A stretch of DNA of 64,000 bases from Vitis vinifera (GCF_030704535.1 NC_081823.1:3008501-3072500), one strand, 5' to 3'. Counted from the stretch's first letter, positions 11,501-22,434 are shown. A program made the numbers and translations. Notes: generated by a model from the letters alone, not told the origin.

Positions 11501-14500
11501 CCCTTTACTGAAGAAGAAATTTTCGCTGCTCTGATGGATATGAACGGCGATAAGGCCCCAGGCCCGGACGGGTTCACTGTGGCCTTTTGGCAGGCTTGTT
11601 GGGATTTCGCTAAGGAGGAGATAGTAGAGCTATTCAAGGAATTATATGATCAGAAGTCATTCGCTAAAAGTCTGAACGCCACTTTCTTGGTCATCATCCC
11701 AAAAAAAGGTGGGGCTGAGGACCTAGGGGAGTTTAGGCCTATCAGTCTGTTAGGGGGACTGTACAAGCTTATGGCCAAAGTGTTGGCCAATAGGCTGAAA
11801 ATGGTGTTAGACAAGGTGGTCTCGGATGATTAGAATGCGTTTGTAAGGGGGAGACAAATTCTTGACGCCTCTCTTATAGCTAATGAGGTGGTTGACTACT
11901 GGCAAAAGAGGAAAGAAAAGGGGCTGGTGTGCAAGTTGGATATTGAGAAAGCCTACGACAGCATCAGTTGGAGTTTTCTTATGAAGGTCTTGAAGAAGAT
12001 GGGCTTTGGGTCGCGTTGGATGGATTGGATGTGGTGGTGTTTCTCAAGGGCAAAATTTTCTGTCCTTATTAATGGGGCTCCAGCAGGCTTCTTCTCCAGT
12101 TCCAAGGGCCTGCGCCAAGGAGACCCAATTTCTCCTTATCTTTTTATTTTGGGCATGGAGGTGCTGAGTGCACTCATAAGGCGGGCAGTGCAGGGGAACT
12201 TCATTTCCGGTTGTAGGCTTAGAGGCAGAGGGGATGCGGAGATAATGGTGTCTCATCTGCTCTTTGCAGACGACACTATTATCTTCTACGAGGCCAGCAA
12301 GGATCAAGTAACTCATCTTGGATGGATTTTGGCGTGGTTTGAAGCGGCTTCTGGGCTAAGGATCAATCTGGCCAAGAGTGAGCTGATACCAGTAGGGGAG
12401 ATTGATAATGTTGAGGAAATGGCGGTGGAGTTAGGCTGCAGAATTGGAAGCTTTCCGGTTAAATACTTGGGGCTGCCTCTTGGGGCCCGGCACAAGGCCT
12501 TGCCCATGTGGGATGGGGTGGAGGACAGAATGAGGAGAAGACTTGCCCGTTGGAAAAGACAATACTTGTCGAAGGGCGGGAGAATCACCCTGATTAAAAG
12601 TACCCTAGCTAGCATTCCTATTTATCAAATGTCCATCTTTAGAGTGCCTAAGTTTGTGGTTAAAAGGCTGGAGAAACTTCAAAGAGACTTTCTTTGGGGA
12701 GGGGGAAACACGGGTAGGAAAATCCATTTAGTCAATTGGAAGGTGGTGTGTACTCAAAAGGAAAAGGGGGGTCTTGGCATAAGGAGGATGGGGCCTTTGA
12801 ACAAGGCCTTATTGGGCAAGTGGATTTGGAGATTTGCTGTAGAGAAGGAGGTCTTGTGGAAGAAGGTAATTGGGGTGAAGCATGGGTTGGAGGACGGGGG
12901 CTGGAAATCTAAGGAAGCCCGGGGGCCTATTGGAGTGGGAGTGTGGAAGGAGATTTTAAAGGAAATGGGCTGGTGCTGGAACAACATGAAGTTCAAGGTG
13001 GGGAGGGGGAATAAGATTATGTTCTGGACTGATCACTGGTGCGGAAATGAAGCGCTGTCCCAAGCGTTTCCCCAGATTTTCGCCTTGGCAGCATGCAGAA
13101 ATGCATCGGTGGATGAGGTGTGGGACCCGAGGCTTGGCCAAGGAGGGTGGAATCTCAGTTTGGTTAGAGATTCTAACGATTGGGAGCTGGGGCTGATAGA
13201 GGATCTGCTTTTTTTGCTAAGGGACATCAGAGTAACCCCTGAGGAGGACTCAGTGCTTTGGAAAGGGGGGGATACTGATAATTTTCGGATTCGGGGGGCT
13301 TACAATCTGTTGGCAGCCCCTAATCCTCTTGTTTTTCCGGGAAAAAATATTTGGGTGGATATGGTCCCTTCCAAAGTGGCTTTCTTTGCGTGGGAGGCTA
13401 CTTGGGAAAAAATCCTCACATTGGATAGGCTGCAAGTGCATGGGTGGCAGCTTCCAAATTGTTGCTTTTTGTGTGGTTGTGAAGAGGAAAATGTAAATCA
13501 CATTCTTTTACACTGTACAGTGGTTAGGACCCTTTGGGAAATCGCCTTTGCCTTATTCGGGGTCCAGTGGGTGCTTCCAGAGAGGGTCAAAGAGGCGTTG
13601 TTTTGTTGGCAGGGTTCTTTTGTGGGTAAAAAAAGGAAGAAAATATGGAAGTCCATTCCGTTATGTATTTTTTGGACGGTGTGGAAGCAAAGAAATAGGT
13701 TAGCTTTTAGAGGGGTTTTTTTGGCTATTTAGTCTCTCAATAACTCTTTTGTATGTAATCTGTGGAGTTGGGCTAAGTTGTATAGGGGAGAGGAGTCCTC
13801 TTCACTTCTAGGCTTCTTGGAGTGGGTAGCGGTCCCTTAAGGGCTGGTGAGGTGTTCTTGGTTTTGTTTTTTTGGCCTTGGGGGCTGCTTTGTATACCTT
13901 TTGTATGCGGTGCAGCCTTTTGGCCTTCTTTAATATAGTTTCTGCTTTTGCCTATAAAAAAAAAGACTATTGGGCCATCTATCGGTTTAGCATTGTTGGC
14001 GGTGAAGGTATATTGAACGCTAGCTATCATCAAATGGGGGATAACTTCTTGAACATCCCGTCTTGCTTGTGATTTAGATTTCCGTCAACTGCTGGTTGTG
14101 CCTCCATGTATGACATTGATAACGGGTTGATTTTTAGGTTGAGTGGATTGCATGCCAAAAGGTGATTCATGATCTTGTCTTGGATTTGTTGTTTTCACAT
14201 ACTGGTTGAACTTCCCTACATGGACTAAATTTTCCACTAGCTTTTTAAAATGTCGACACTCATCAATCACATGACCATGCTCGTAGTAATACTTATAGAA
14301 CTGATTCGATCACGCTGCTCTAGGTCACTCCGCATTGGTTGTGGCCAAGCAAATCCTTCCATTGATTGGATCAATGCGAGCAATCGTGAATACGAAATGG
14401 TCAATGGTGTATACAGTCAACCTCTCCTAATACACCTCGATCATACTTTGCACGCTAATGAGGTCTTAATCAAGAAATTCCTCTTATGTTCTCTCTTCGG

Positions 14501-17500
14501 TTGTGGCGCCCCACATACCATCGTCGTGTGCCCAGAGACATAGTTTGTTGTGATGCAACACAAAGGTCATCTTCGAGCATCGAGTATTTGTTAGCCCTCT
14601 GAAATAATTTTGAAACAGTTTGTCTATAGTGAAGGGTAGATCCAGAGATATAGAGTTAAAGAAAGGTGTGTGCAGGAATATAACTTCCTTAATGGCTTAC
14701 ATGATTGTGTCCATGCTCACCCCGTCTAACTTGAGAATGGCTCCTCCAAAACGTTCCATAAAATTGCAAATAAACTCCCCTCTATCCATCTTGACATGAA
14801 ATAAACTTGCTACACTTTGTTTTCTTCTTATTGAGCATAAATAGTGAGTGGTGAAGGTTTCCGATTGTCCTTTGAACGAACCAATCGAGTTGGCAGGCAA
14901 TCGATGAAACCAAGACAAGGCTGGGTCCTATAGGCTAGACAGGAACACTTTACATTAAAGAACATTATTATTGCTTTCAAGAGTCATTACCTACTAAAAA
15001 TGCATGAGATGATCGAAGGGATCCCCAGAGTTGTCGTACATATTGAATTTGGGCATGGAAAAGTGTCATGGCGCATTTTGGTGCAAGATAGCATGCACAA
15101 ATAGAGTGGTAGCCATATCATCCAAAATACAAAAAGTGGTATTGGTGTTGCTAGTTAGATGATTCGGGTTATCCAACTGATGCAGGCTGGACGCGCGAGT
15201 TTTAGACGAAGTTCGTGTAGCATTAACGTATATGGGATCGATGCTCGAATTTGAACTATCTTTGACCTCCGTGATTGGGGGTGGAGGCAAAAACTCAACA
15301 ACGGGGTCAACCAATTGAAAAGATGGTTGTGGGTCAGGAACTGGTGGTGGTATGGGTGCATACCATGGAGTGTGAGTCGTCCTGTTGGAGTGATGCAGTC
15401 GCAAAGAGTAGTTTCTTAATTTGCTTGTAGTGTTCTTCCTGTTGATCCTTCAAGTGTTGTTCCATCAGAGACAAACACTTCTCCATCGAAGGTTCCTCCT
15501 CTTTTCCCTTTTCTTTAGTCATCCTAGTTTTTCAGGCTTTTTTGCTCTTCGAATCCCAAAAAACGACGCCAAGTGTTTTTGTCACTAACTAACCCTCTTG
15601 TTGGAGCTTTATGCTCTTTTATGGTTTATACCACCAGGACATGCATCACATTCCAAGTGGGTGTTATTTCAATAGAAAAGATCCTTTTGGATCAGGAAGT
15701 GTCATGTTCTCGCGAACACGAGTCTCTGTGTTCGCAAGGACACAAGTCTCTGTGTTCATAAGGACACGGGGTTGTTTGTTCACTCCGAGGTACTCATGTT
15801 GTGTTAGCGTGTTATCCACTTCAAAGACCACATTCCACAGAGATGGCCTTAATCAGATTCATTAATAGAGACTTTAGTAGAATTTGTAGCCGAGGTTTAA
15901 GGTATGGTGCAGTAAGGATGGGTAAATATTGATTATGGAAGAGGTTAATACCATGTTGACCACTCAAAACCATGATGTTTCCATGAGGTGGTTAGCTTTT
16001 TATGTAACAAGTTGTCATCTTATGTATCATTCATATTATCTAAGAAATCTCTTCATTTTCTTCCTTATGCTGGAATGCAGCAAGGTGTCATTAAAGCGTC
16101 ACTTGGCTATGCTCCTGTATCTTTTTCCAATGTTCTTACCTCCTCATCTCCTTCTTTTGCGGTTAGGTGTGGTGGTGCAATTGGGGAAATGAAAATTTAT
16201 AAGGAACCAAAAATATACAAAAGAGGAATATGATACCTAAATCCTCCAACTTTATCTAGCAGGTGCCCTTTGACATGACTTGGATGGGAGTATGAAACCC
16301 TTATACACTTGCACTTCAGCTGAAAGTTTGGTGAAATTTCCTGAAATTTCATCCATCATCCTAATGACAAACTCCAATATTCCCTACATCAAAATTGTTC
16401 ATGGTCCCATGCAGAAAGCTTTTTTCAGCCAATGGATTCACTTTATTAGCAGCATTGTGGATGCAAGCCAAAGAATGAACTGATGTTCCTGGTGGTCAAT
16501 AGCCTCTTTAAGTAAGTGAACAGATCTCTTCTCTCTCACTCGTTAGAAAATGAAATTCTATTGAGTGAAAGAGAAAAAGTGCAAGTGTGGGCAAGAAGTT
16601 CTTCAATTTGTGACACTATGAAAAATAAAAGATAAAGAAAGGCAACAAAACAAAAGATTTAGTCCCTGAATAAATTGGAAGGAGGCTGGAAATGCCCTAT
16701 AAAATTCCTCAAACATCATTGCCTTCTTTTGACCAAACAGCCTCATCATTATGATGGACACCTACTTAAAACTGATATCTATTTTCTAAGAAATATGTTG
16801 TAACTCTTGCATGGATCAATAATCTTTCTAGAGCTCGATGTATTAATAGATGACTTTATGATTGTAGAAGAGTCCCCTTCCACCATCAACTTCCCCGTCC
16901 ACTATCAACTTGACATGTCCCAAGCACTAGGTTCTCCTAGACCTTCAATAGAGTGACAGCCTTGACCTCAATGGCCTTTTGTTTATCTTTTAGCTTTGAG
17001 AAAGGCAACATAGTTCTCCACAAGTCATCTATATATGTGCCCCAAACGCAACCATCAAAATAAAATTTAAGTGGTGTATGGGGCATTGTTCCTATTAGAA
17101 ATGAGAGATGAGGATCTTTAATCAGCTATGCACCTTGCAAACCCAAAAGATGTGTCAAACCAGCACATTTTTTTACCTCTCTTGACACAGAAATCTGAAA
17201 AGAAACCATGGATGTTATGTTCTTCCAAACCACACTTTGGTTGAGATTATTCTAAAATTTTACGATTCCTTTCCTGCCAGATGGTTCAATCAAGGCTAAA
17301 ATCCCCAGACTACAAAAAATTGCTCTTTCCCCTTTTCCTAAAACCCTTGGAACCAAAAATAGGCATAAAAAAAATATATTTGTTGCTATAGGAAACAAGA
17401 AAATATTATTAACTAAAAAGAAAAAAGGACATGTATTCCAGGAGAAACCAACTAATATCTGAGTCAGCAAACCTCCTATTCTACTTATCAGTTGAAACCC

Positions 17501-20500
17501 TAGACATGAATATTTGATATCAAAAGTTTGAGATCTCTAAGTGGCTGTTTCCCACTCCCACACCTTCCTCGTCTAATTTTTGCTAGACAGGAACCCTGGT
17601 CCTTTGGCTAACTTGAAACAAAGTTTAAGCTTCGTAGATCATATATGATGCATAAAGTGCAATTCTTTTTTTGTTAATTTGGTAGGAATGTTGATGTATC
17701 ATTGTGTGTGTGTGTGTGTGTAAGAAGTAAAGTTTTTATGAGTTTTGTTAGAAGCAAGTAGCCTGGAACCTCTATGCAAGATTGCAAATTAACATTGAGA
17801 TTCTTGTGAACACAAAGTAAGTAAGCTGAAATATATTATTATTTTTTGATAGGTAGCTGAAATATATTATTATGATATCATTCAAACAAATATTAAATCA
17901 TTGAGAACCTTCAAAAATGAAAAGAAAAAAAAGGGGCAGCAATTATTAGAGCTGTCAATTGAGCAGGTCAGCACTGAGCTCAGCCAGAGGTATCAGACTC
18001 TGGCTCAAGGTCAGTTCATCCTAATCCCAGTCTGAGCCTGTGACCTGAGACACTGCTAATTTAGTTTTATGACCTGAGACTGAGCTTGAGCTGTCGCTTT
18101 AGTAGTTTTGATGCTATTGGGCAGAGTGCCAATTAGTGTTCCCAAGAGACAAAAACCCAAAGTTTGAGGTAAGTGAAGTTCATTTCTTTTGACTAACAGG
18201 CTTTTGGATGCCCCAGTGAACTACAAATTGTATTGATGTGGGTATAGAAGGATTATTCAGTTTGCATTCGTAAATAAATATAGAAAAATATTTTTAACTA
18301 TTAATGTTGCTAAAGTTTCAACCTTCAAGTAGGGCAAGAATCACTGCTGCAAGCAAAAGCTAAAGATTAACCAAGGTTTATCGAGAAATCTGTAGATCTG
18401 ATAAGATAAGATATAATGGGTTCCATTCTTTAACCAGCATTGAGATCTAGCTGATTTCCAAATGTTTCAGAAAGAAAATGAATGGAAAGCTCTAATCAAT
18501 TGTGCCTAAACTAGAGCCATGCAAGGAGGTAAAGGCTAGTTTTGAGTGGAGTCAAACTCTTTTGAAATTTCAGTTGAGGTGGTGAAAGGAAGGGGAGTAG
18601 GCAAGGTTTTGGAGAGGGGCTGAGGTTTCTCTATTGGATTAGATTTGGATAAAGGAGTCTGGTGGCTCTGCCTGAAGGTGTGGAAGAATGCTGTCTTAAG
18701 GTGGTATGAAAGCTCTTCAGGAAGGTTTTGAAAGAAGGGGGAAGGGGGTGAAAAAAGCTGGAGCACTGCAACAATGCCACAGGTCATTTCTTGTCGTGCT
18801 CTGTATTCTCAGTGGAGGAGAAGAGATTGACCTTGGTGTTTCTAGAAGGTGGGGGGGTATCCAGGGTTGGGAATACTCATGCTAGGAAGCTAAGAAGCAT
18901 TAGGGTTGCTTCTAATCCCTGCATCACTGCTCTACCTCCAGAGGACAACTCTCCAGCTGTGCTGGGTGGTTCAATGGTTCCCAAATATGGGGAAGTCTTT
19001 TTCCGAAGTTGTTAGTGCTTCTCAGGTGAAGGTTGGCAATGCAGTGTGGATTGAGGTGGGGGAACAGGATGTGAAAAAGAAAAATGGATGCCCTTCGACT
19101 TGGTATTGTGGTTTGATGGGAAAGTTTTCCAGTTGGTTTGACTTGGAGGCACACTCATTTTGTTTAATTTTCAGTTGACTTCAGATTTAGAGGAGGCTTC
19201 TCAAAGTGAGTGGAGGTTTTCTTAATGGTAAACCCCTATTCTTGTATAGATGGTCTTTAGAAGTGGGCTGATTTAGTGAAGGTGCTCTTGCTAGAGAAGC
19301 TTCAGTGATAGTTGTTGGCTTACCAATGCACTTATGGGATAGGAAGCTGTTTCAGACGCGGGGATGCTTGCAGGGGCTTCATGGCAGTTGATGAGGACCT
19401 GGTGTTCTGCCAGAGTTTGCAGTGGGCTAGGGTCCCTGTTAAAACTGGCAGTAGAAAGGAGCCAAGTATGTTGCACATGGTAGTGGGTTTGTCGTGCTAT
19501 GCAATTCAATTATGGTGGGAAATCCCAAATTTTGTGGAACAGATAGTTTCGAGGGCTTGGATACAGAGAGTTGGAGGTTGAAGAAGGTAGAGAAGTGACA
19601 GCACAAGTGGAGGGGAGTGCGGGCATGGGTGTGGAATTGATCAATGAGGATGCAGAGTGAGCAGTTGCAAACCCACAGGAGGTAGCTGGTGAGCAGGATT
19701 TTTAAATTCTCTTGGGCTTGGCAGGGAGCCTTAGTTGGGCTGCAGAACCAGCCCAGTGTTTTGAGGCCCATATGGAGAATCTGGGTCCCTCCTTTTGATG
19801 GCCCTATTAGTCCCTTTTTAAATACCATGGCAGCCTGGATTGAAATGATCAAATGGAACTAAGCAAGAAGAGAGTAGTCCCATCTGTGTTTTCTGAAAAT
19901 ATAATGAGTTCCATGCAATAAGAAACAATTAGGATATGGTTTCACAGGGGATTCCTTTGGTTAGGTAGAAAACACATAAGAAGGTTGAAATGGGGTTGAA
20001 TTGGGTTTTATTGCGTTCCTGTTTCTGTACTGGAAATCAAAACAGTACACCTAGGCGTTTTTGCCATTATTATCTGTATCATTGTCTTTATTAATTTGTT
20101 CCTGTGATCACCATGGGATGGCTGTCTTTGTGTTGCATGTTAGAAGTGGGAGGAGGAGAGGGAGGAAAGGGTGAAGATATACATAAGCTTTTTGAAACAA
20201 TTTGGAAAAATAGAAAAGGTTCAAATCCAATCACATAAAAAAACCCATTTTAAAGCTCCAATTCAGCACTATTACAAAAATATCTTATGTGACTTCAGGC
20301 TGGGCCAAGCTCAGGATGGCTGCACTGCTCCTAACTTATCATAGCTGAGCTCCATCCAAACTTCAAGCTTAATAAGCAGGCATTGGACCAGCTTGGTCCA
20401 ATTGATAGTCCTAAGCAATTAAAAGCCTCTATAATGCAAATAGCAAATAATAATATCCAGTTCTTGCCTTCTACAATGAATAACCATTATAATTGAATGA

Positions 20501-21212
20501 TCATCATGCAAACAAATTTGCATTTAAGACCATGCTTGTGCTGCTTGCCTTTGTTCTTTCTGTGTTTCATTAGAACATTTGACTAATGAGTTTTGAATCT
20601 GAGTCTTATCGTGAATATGATTGCCACATCTCTAGGAATCCATGGCTTGCACATGCTATTCATGCTTGATTTTTCCTTTTGTTTTTTGTCCTCCTTTTTT
20701 CATCGGTCAAAGAAAATTTGGATAAGTCTTTTTTGTGGTCGGCTGCTTTCTTAGAAACAAGATGGCTAAATACATTCACCCCCTATCATCCATTAGTTCA
20801 ATCAGACTGGCATACCATCATCTTCACTACCATATGCACACCTGAATATATCTCTTTACAAAAATGAAATCACGCCTCTTTTTGGTTCCCTTACACAGTA
20901 CCTGCTGTGATTGATGCAACCTGGCAGTCACTTGTTCTTGATGCTGACACCCCCGTTCTGGTTGAATTCTGGGCTCCATGGTGCGGTCCCTGCCGCATGA
21001 TCCACCCGGTAATCAATGAACTGGCAAAGCAATACACTGGGAAGCTCAAATGCTACAAAGTGAACACTGATGAGAGCCCTTCTATTGCAACACGGTACGG
21101 GATCAGAAGCATACCAACTGTCATCATCTTCAAGAGCGGCGAGAAGAAAGAAGCAATTATTGGTGCTGTTCCCAAATCCACATTGACCACCAGCATCGAG
21201 AAATTCTTATAG
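5577..21212 (+). CDS. TRXM4: Thioredoxin m-type, chloroplastic (m4-like), two exons
   Basis: Exon 1 is 5577-5829 and exon 2 is 20899-21212, giving 188 residues. Exon 1 encodes a Ser/Arg-rich transit peptide; cleavage is likely near VVCEAQ. Exon 2 encodes the whole thioredoxin fold with the WCGPC active site at 20979-20993, followed by [15 protein letters not shown] with its cis-proline, and [10 protein letters not shown]. m-type thioredoxins reduce stromal targets and receive electrons from ferredoxin-thioredoxin reductase. The N-terminal pattern (MA-LDS, LPEF-GLK, CEAQ) is closest to plant m4. The splice sites are GAAG/GTTAGA and TTACACAG/TACCTG, with codon phase 1 joining as GTA (Val). The 15,069-bp intron is far longer than usual and holds a nest of mobile elements listed separately. 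Both exons are intact, so the gene looks functional. Confidence 0.93.
6960..7188 (-). repeat. 3' LTR of the Gypsy element
   Basis: 229 bp, direct repeat of 15574-15823. Shared blocks include 'TTTTTGTCACTAACT', 'CAGGACATGCATCACATTCC' and 'CACTCCGAGGTACTCATGTT'. The ends are TG and CA. It differs from the other LTR by several substitutions and by indels near 7105-7180, so the insertion is old. Confidence 0.87.
7189..7200 (-). other. Polypurine tract of the Gypsy element
   Basis: On the minus strand this reads CAGGGGGACAAG directly against the 3' LTR, the expected place for plus-strand DNA priming. Confidence 0.7.
7811..8338 (+). pseudogene. Antisense ORF (aORF) of the Tat-like element, Transposase_28-like
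   Basis: A 175-codon ORF starts at an ATG (MSQTNTD) and runs opposite to the host retroelement, between its protease relic and 3' LTR. The N-terminus is acidic and Ser-rich. From residue about 60 there is a pattern of the kind '[12 protein letters not shown] ... [17 protein letters not shown] ... IIGILMG ... [13 protein letters not shown] ... FFFSA'. This resembles the N-terminal part of the plant Transposase_28 type of protein carried as an extra ORF by Tat-lineage elements. The family link is from memory of the pattern. Upstream, at about 7380-7810, is a leader-like stretch with a strong splice-donor match (CTGGTAAGTTTC near 7442). The ORF is probably truncated and non-functional now. Confidence 0.5.
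8620..9019 (-). pseudogene. Gypsy protease (retropepsin-like) relic
   Basis: The minus-strand frame from about 9018 reads [10 protein letters not shown], then [16 protein letters not shown] (the Asp of the active-site motif is present but the usual DxG glycine is replaced), then [16 protein letters not shown]. After a stop it continues in shifted frames with a [11 protein letters not shown] block. This order is typical of the gag-protease junction of plant Gypsy elements. The LINE splits this reading frame at 9013-9019 and 13962-13968. No reverse transcriptase follows, so pol is truncated. Confidence 0.7.
9021..10196 (+). pseudogene. LINE ORF1, C-terminal part
   Basis: The frame is open from the element's 5' truncation to a TAG at 9885-9887, then open again to TGA at 10194-10196. 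The N-terminal DUF4283-like RNA-binding part and zinc knuckle are lost. What remains is a low-complexity Gly/Ser/Pro region, then an acidic-to-basic C-terminal block ([41 protein letters not shown]) seen next to ORF2 in similar plant LINEs. The stop overlaps the ORF2 start as ATGA at 10193-10196. The GC content is clearly higher than that of the surroundings. Confidence 0.75.
10193..13840 (+). pseudogene. LINE ORF2: endonuclease - reverse transcriptase - zf-RVT
   Basis: A single frame of 1,216 codons starts at ATG 10193 and ends at TAA 13838-13840. It is broken only by TAG at 11315, 11372, 11831 and 13730. The APE-like endonuclease occupies about residues 1-230: [23 protein letters not shown] and SDHFPILL are visible. 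The RT domain follows with [34 protein letters not shown] and the catalytic [10 protein letters not shown]. The C-terminal zinc-binding domain shows [16 protein letters not shown] and [19 protein letters not shown]. There are no frameshifts over 3.6 kb. The stops make the element inactive. Confidence 0.93.
14085..15522 (-). pseudogene. Gypsy gag relic
   Basis: Fragments on the minus strand read in order from the 5' LTR. An acidic/Gln-rich N-terminal segment starts at 15522 ([16 protein letters not shown]), then comes a Pro-rich linker. The capsid block at 14918-14697 shows [13 protein letters not shown], a YLCS motif, and [16 protein letters not shown]-terminal block near 14270-14085 shows [13 protein letters not shown] and [10 protein letters not shown]. 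This order matches gag of plant Tat/Athila-type Gypsy elements. Stops and frame changes separate the blocks, so it is dead. Confidence 0.75.
15554..15571 (-). other. Primer-binding site of the Gypsy element (tRNA-Asp type)
   Basis: The minus strand reads TGGCGTCGTTTTTTGGGA two bases inside the 5' LTR. It is a slightly decayed version of the TGGCGCCGTT-type site that Tat and Athila elements use with tRNA-Asp. Confidence 0.65.
15574..15823 (-). repeat. 5' LTR of the Gypsy element
   Basis: 250 bp, TG to CA on the plus strand, followed by the duplicated AAGAC. It contains a short internal triplication of a 'CGAACACGAGTCTCTGTGTT'-like unit at about 15713-15770 that the other LTR lacks. Confidence 0.87.
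16600..17480 (-). pseudogene. LINE C-terminal (zf-RVT tail / RNase H-like) relic
   Basis: Minus-strand frames give fragments similar to the end of plant non-LTR ORFs: LGILALI and [10 protein letters not shown]. Next comes [13 protein letters not shown], which resembles the start of the RNase H-like domain, and further on [10 protein letters not shown], which resembles its middle. Many frame changes and stops break it. The assignment rests on short motif matches and could be wrong in detail. Confidence 0.4.
17946..20413. mobile_element. hAT-like TIR element with TSD, containing a LINE relic
   Basis: The left end reads TTAGAGCTGTCAATTGAGC; the right end, complemented, reads TAGGACTATCAATTGGACC. 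The 8-bp AGCAATTA is duplicated on both sides (17938-17945 and 20414-20421), as expected for hAT-type insertion. Both ends also share GAGCTCAGC-like sequence further in. No transposase was seen. The middle (18540-19860) is a LINE ORF1 relic, so a non-autonomous element of about 1.1 kb was probably enlarged by a later insertion. Confidence 0.6.
18540..19860 (+). pseudogene. LINE ORF1 (DUF4283-type) relic
   Basis: Blocks read in shifting frames on the plus strand: [20 protein letters not shown], then [20 protein letters not shown] and a [14 protein letters not shown] block. This is the order of the DUF4283-like N-terminal domain of plant LINE ORF1. The LWWEI block is the same one that begins the 5'-truncated LINE at 9024, which links the two elements to one family. 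Several stops and frameshifts are present and no ORF2 follows. Confidence 0.65.
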
Positions 21213-21952
21213 AGGTGGTAAGTTAAAAGATGCAGCTTTGCGGGAATTAAGCGGTTTGTAGTATTTACTTCTTTGATATTTAGATCCTGATGTTACACTT
21301 TCGGTACCGTTGCTTCCTTACAGTAAACTGTCTTATGTTCTCTTTGTATAGTTATTGCTTGTTGCTGTATTTCCAGTTTCCTTCAGTTATTCTCTACTTA
21401 TATGTATCAGTCATTTGAATATCCCTTCGTAACTTGTCCCATCTTCTCATCTTATGAAAAATGTCTTCCCTGGCAGATCAAACCCCATCTGAGTCAAATT
21501 CAAATTGTTAGATAAAGGTATAAAAAAATTGAAACCAGGATCGGGATAGAAAGAAATGAAGCTTATTTATAAATGAAGGTAAATATTAACAAATATTAAC
21601 CAACGGTCTTATTATTTAGAAAGGATTTTAAGCGGAGGTGGAGGCAACAAATTCGGTTCCGGGGCCCATACAAGAGAGACTAGTTTTAGGGGGGTAAATG
21701 TGAGAAAAAAATCAAGTTATTGGTAATTTTAAATTAATTTAAGTCATTAAAATAATATTTTTTATCAAATGTTTTAAAATTTTTATTTTTAAAAATAAAA
21801 AATGTTTTTAATAGTTCAACTTGTGATATAAATTAAATAAGTATTTTAATAGTATTTTTTATAATGTGTTATTTATTCCAAGTGCTTTTTAATAAATCAT
21901 TTTTTAAAACTTTCTCAAACATTCCCTTTGTAGAGAAGAAAGTGCTCTCAAG
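21213..21952. other. Thioredoxin 3' region and AT-rich spacer with a dispersed repeat
   Basis: The first 300 bases are the likely 3' UTR and terminator region of the thioredoxin gene. From about 21505 to 21800 lies a repeat also present at about 60257-60490, with the shared phrases 'AAATGAAGCTTATTTATAAA' and 'TCTTATTATTTAGAAAGGAT'. Confidence 0.6.
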
Positions 21953-22434
21953 CAGGGATGGCAACGAGACGGGTTCGGGACGGATCGCCTCCATCCCAAT
22001 CCCGTCCCATTTATTCAAAACAATTTTCATCCTCGTTTTATTTAAAAAATTAAACATGGTGGAGCGGGTGGGTATGATAAATTCTCATACCCGTCCTGTT
22101 TAATTTTTTTTATTTTAATTTTTTTATTTTAAAAATTACTTTTAAAAATTTTAATTATATTAAAATAAATATATTTTATAAATAATTAAATTATTATATT
22201 TTTTATAACTTATTTTATTAAAAATATTTTATTATTATCTATATATTAAATAGTAAAATAAAAATTAAATTAAATTAATTTTATATATAATCGGGGCGGG
22301 ATAGGGCAATACACAAACCCGCTCTGGATTTTTAAAAAAATTCCCAAACCCGTCTCAAATTTGTTTATTAAAATTAAACTTGTCCCATTAGGGGCGGGAC
22401 GGGTACCAAAAAAAAAACCCCATTGCCATCCCTA
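21953..22434. mobile_element. hAT-like MITE
   Basis: 482 bp with inverted ends CAGGGATGGCAA and TTGCCATCCCTA. It is flanked by CTCTCAAG (21945-21952) and CTCTCAAA (22435-22442), a nearly perfect 8-bp target duplication. The inner ends are rich in CCCGTCCC / GGGGCGGGAC; the centre is AT-rich and non-coding. It belongs to a very common plant MITE type. Confidence 0.8.

Larger units (their letters stand above)
9020..13961 (+). mobile_element. L1-type LINE (non-LTR retrotransposon), 5'-truncated, with poly(A) end
   Basis: About 4.9 kb. It starts inside ORF1 coding sequence (LWWEIRP block at 9024-9044) and ends in the plant L1-like 3' end TTTGCCTAT plus a short A-run. Flanking AAAGACT occurs at 9013-9019 and 13962-13968 and is taken as the target-site duplication; its A's overlap the poly(A) run, so its exact length is uncertain. 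The target was the gag-protease reading frame of the Gypsy element. ORF1 (C-terminal part) and ORF2 (endonuclease, RT, zinc-binding tail) are contiguous in frame apart from five TAG stops. Confidence 0.92.
6960..15823 (-). mobile_element. Ty3/Gypsy Tat-like LTR retrotransposon, non-autonomous, with a nested LINE
   Basis: The element lies in minus orientation within the thioredoxin intron. Direct repeats of 229 and 250 bp (6960-7188 and 15574-15823) start TG and end CA on the plus strand. They are flanked by the 5-bp duplication AAGAC at 6955-6959 and 15824-15828. Next to the 5' LTR is a primer-binding site like the tRNA-Asp type of Tat/Athila elements (15554-15571). Next to the 3' LTR is a purine tract (7189-7200). 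Gag remnants and a retropepsin-like relic are present, but no RT, RNase H or integrase was recognised. An ORF in antisense direction lies between protease and 3' LTR, as in Tat-lineage elements. About 4.9 kb of the length is a nested LINE. Confidence 0.85.
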
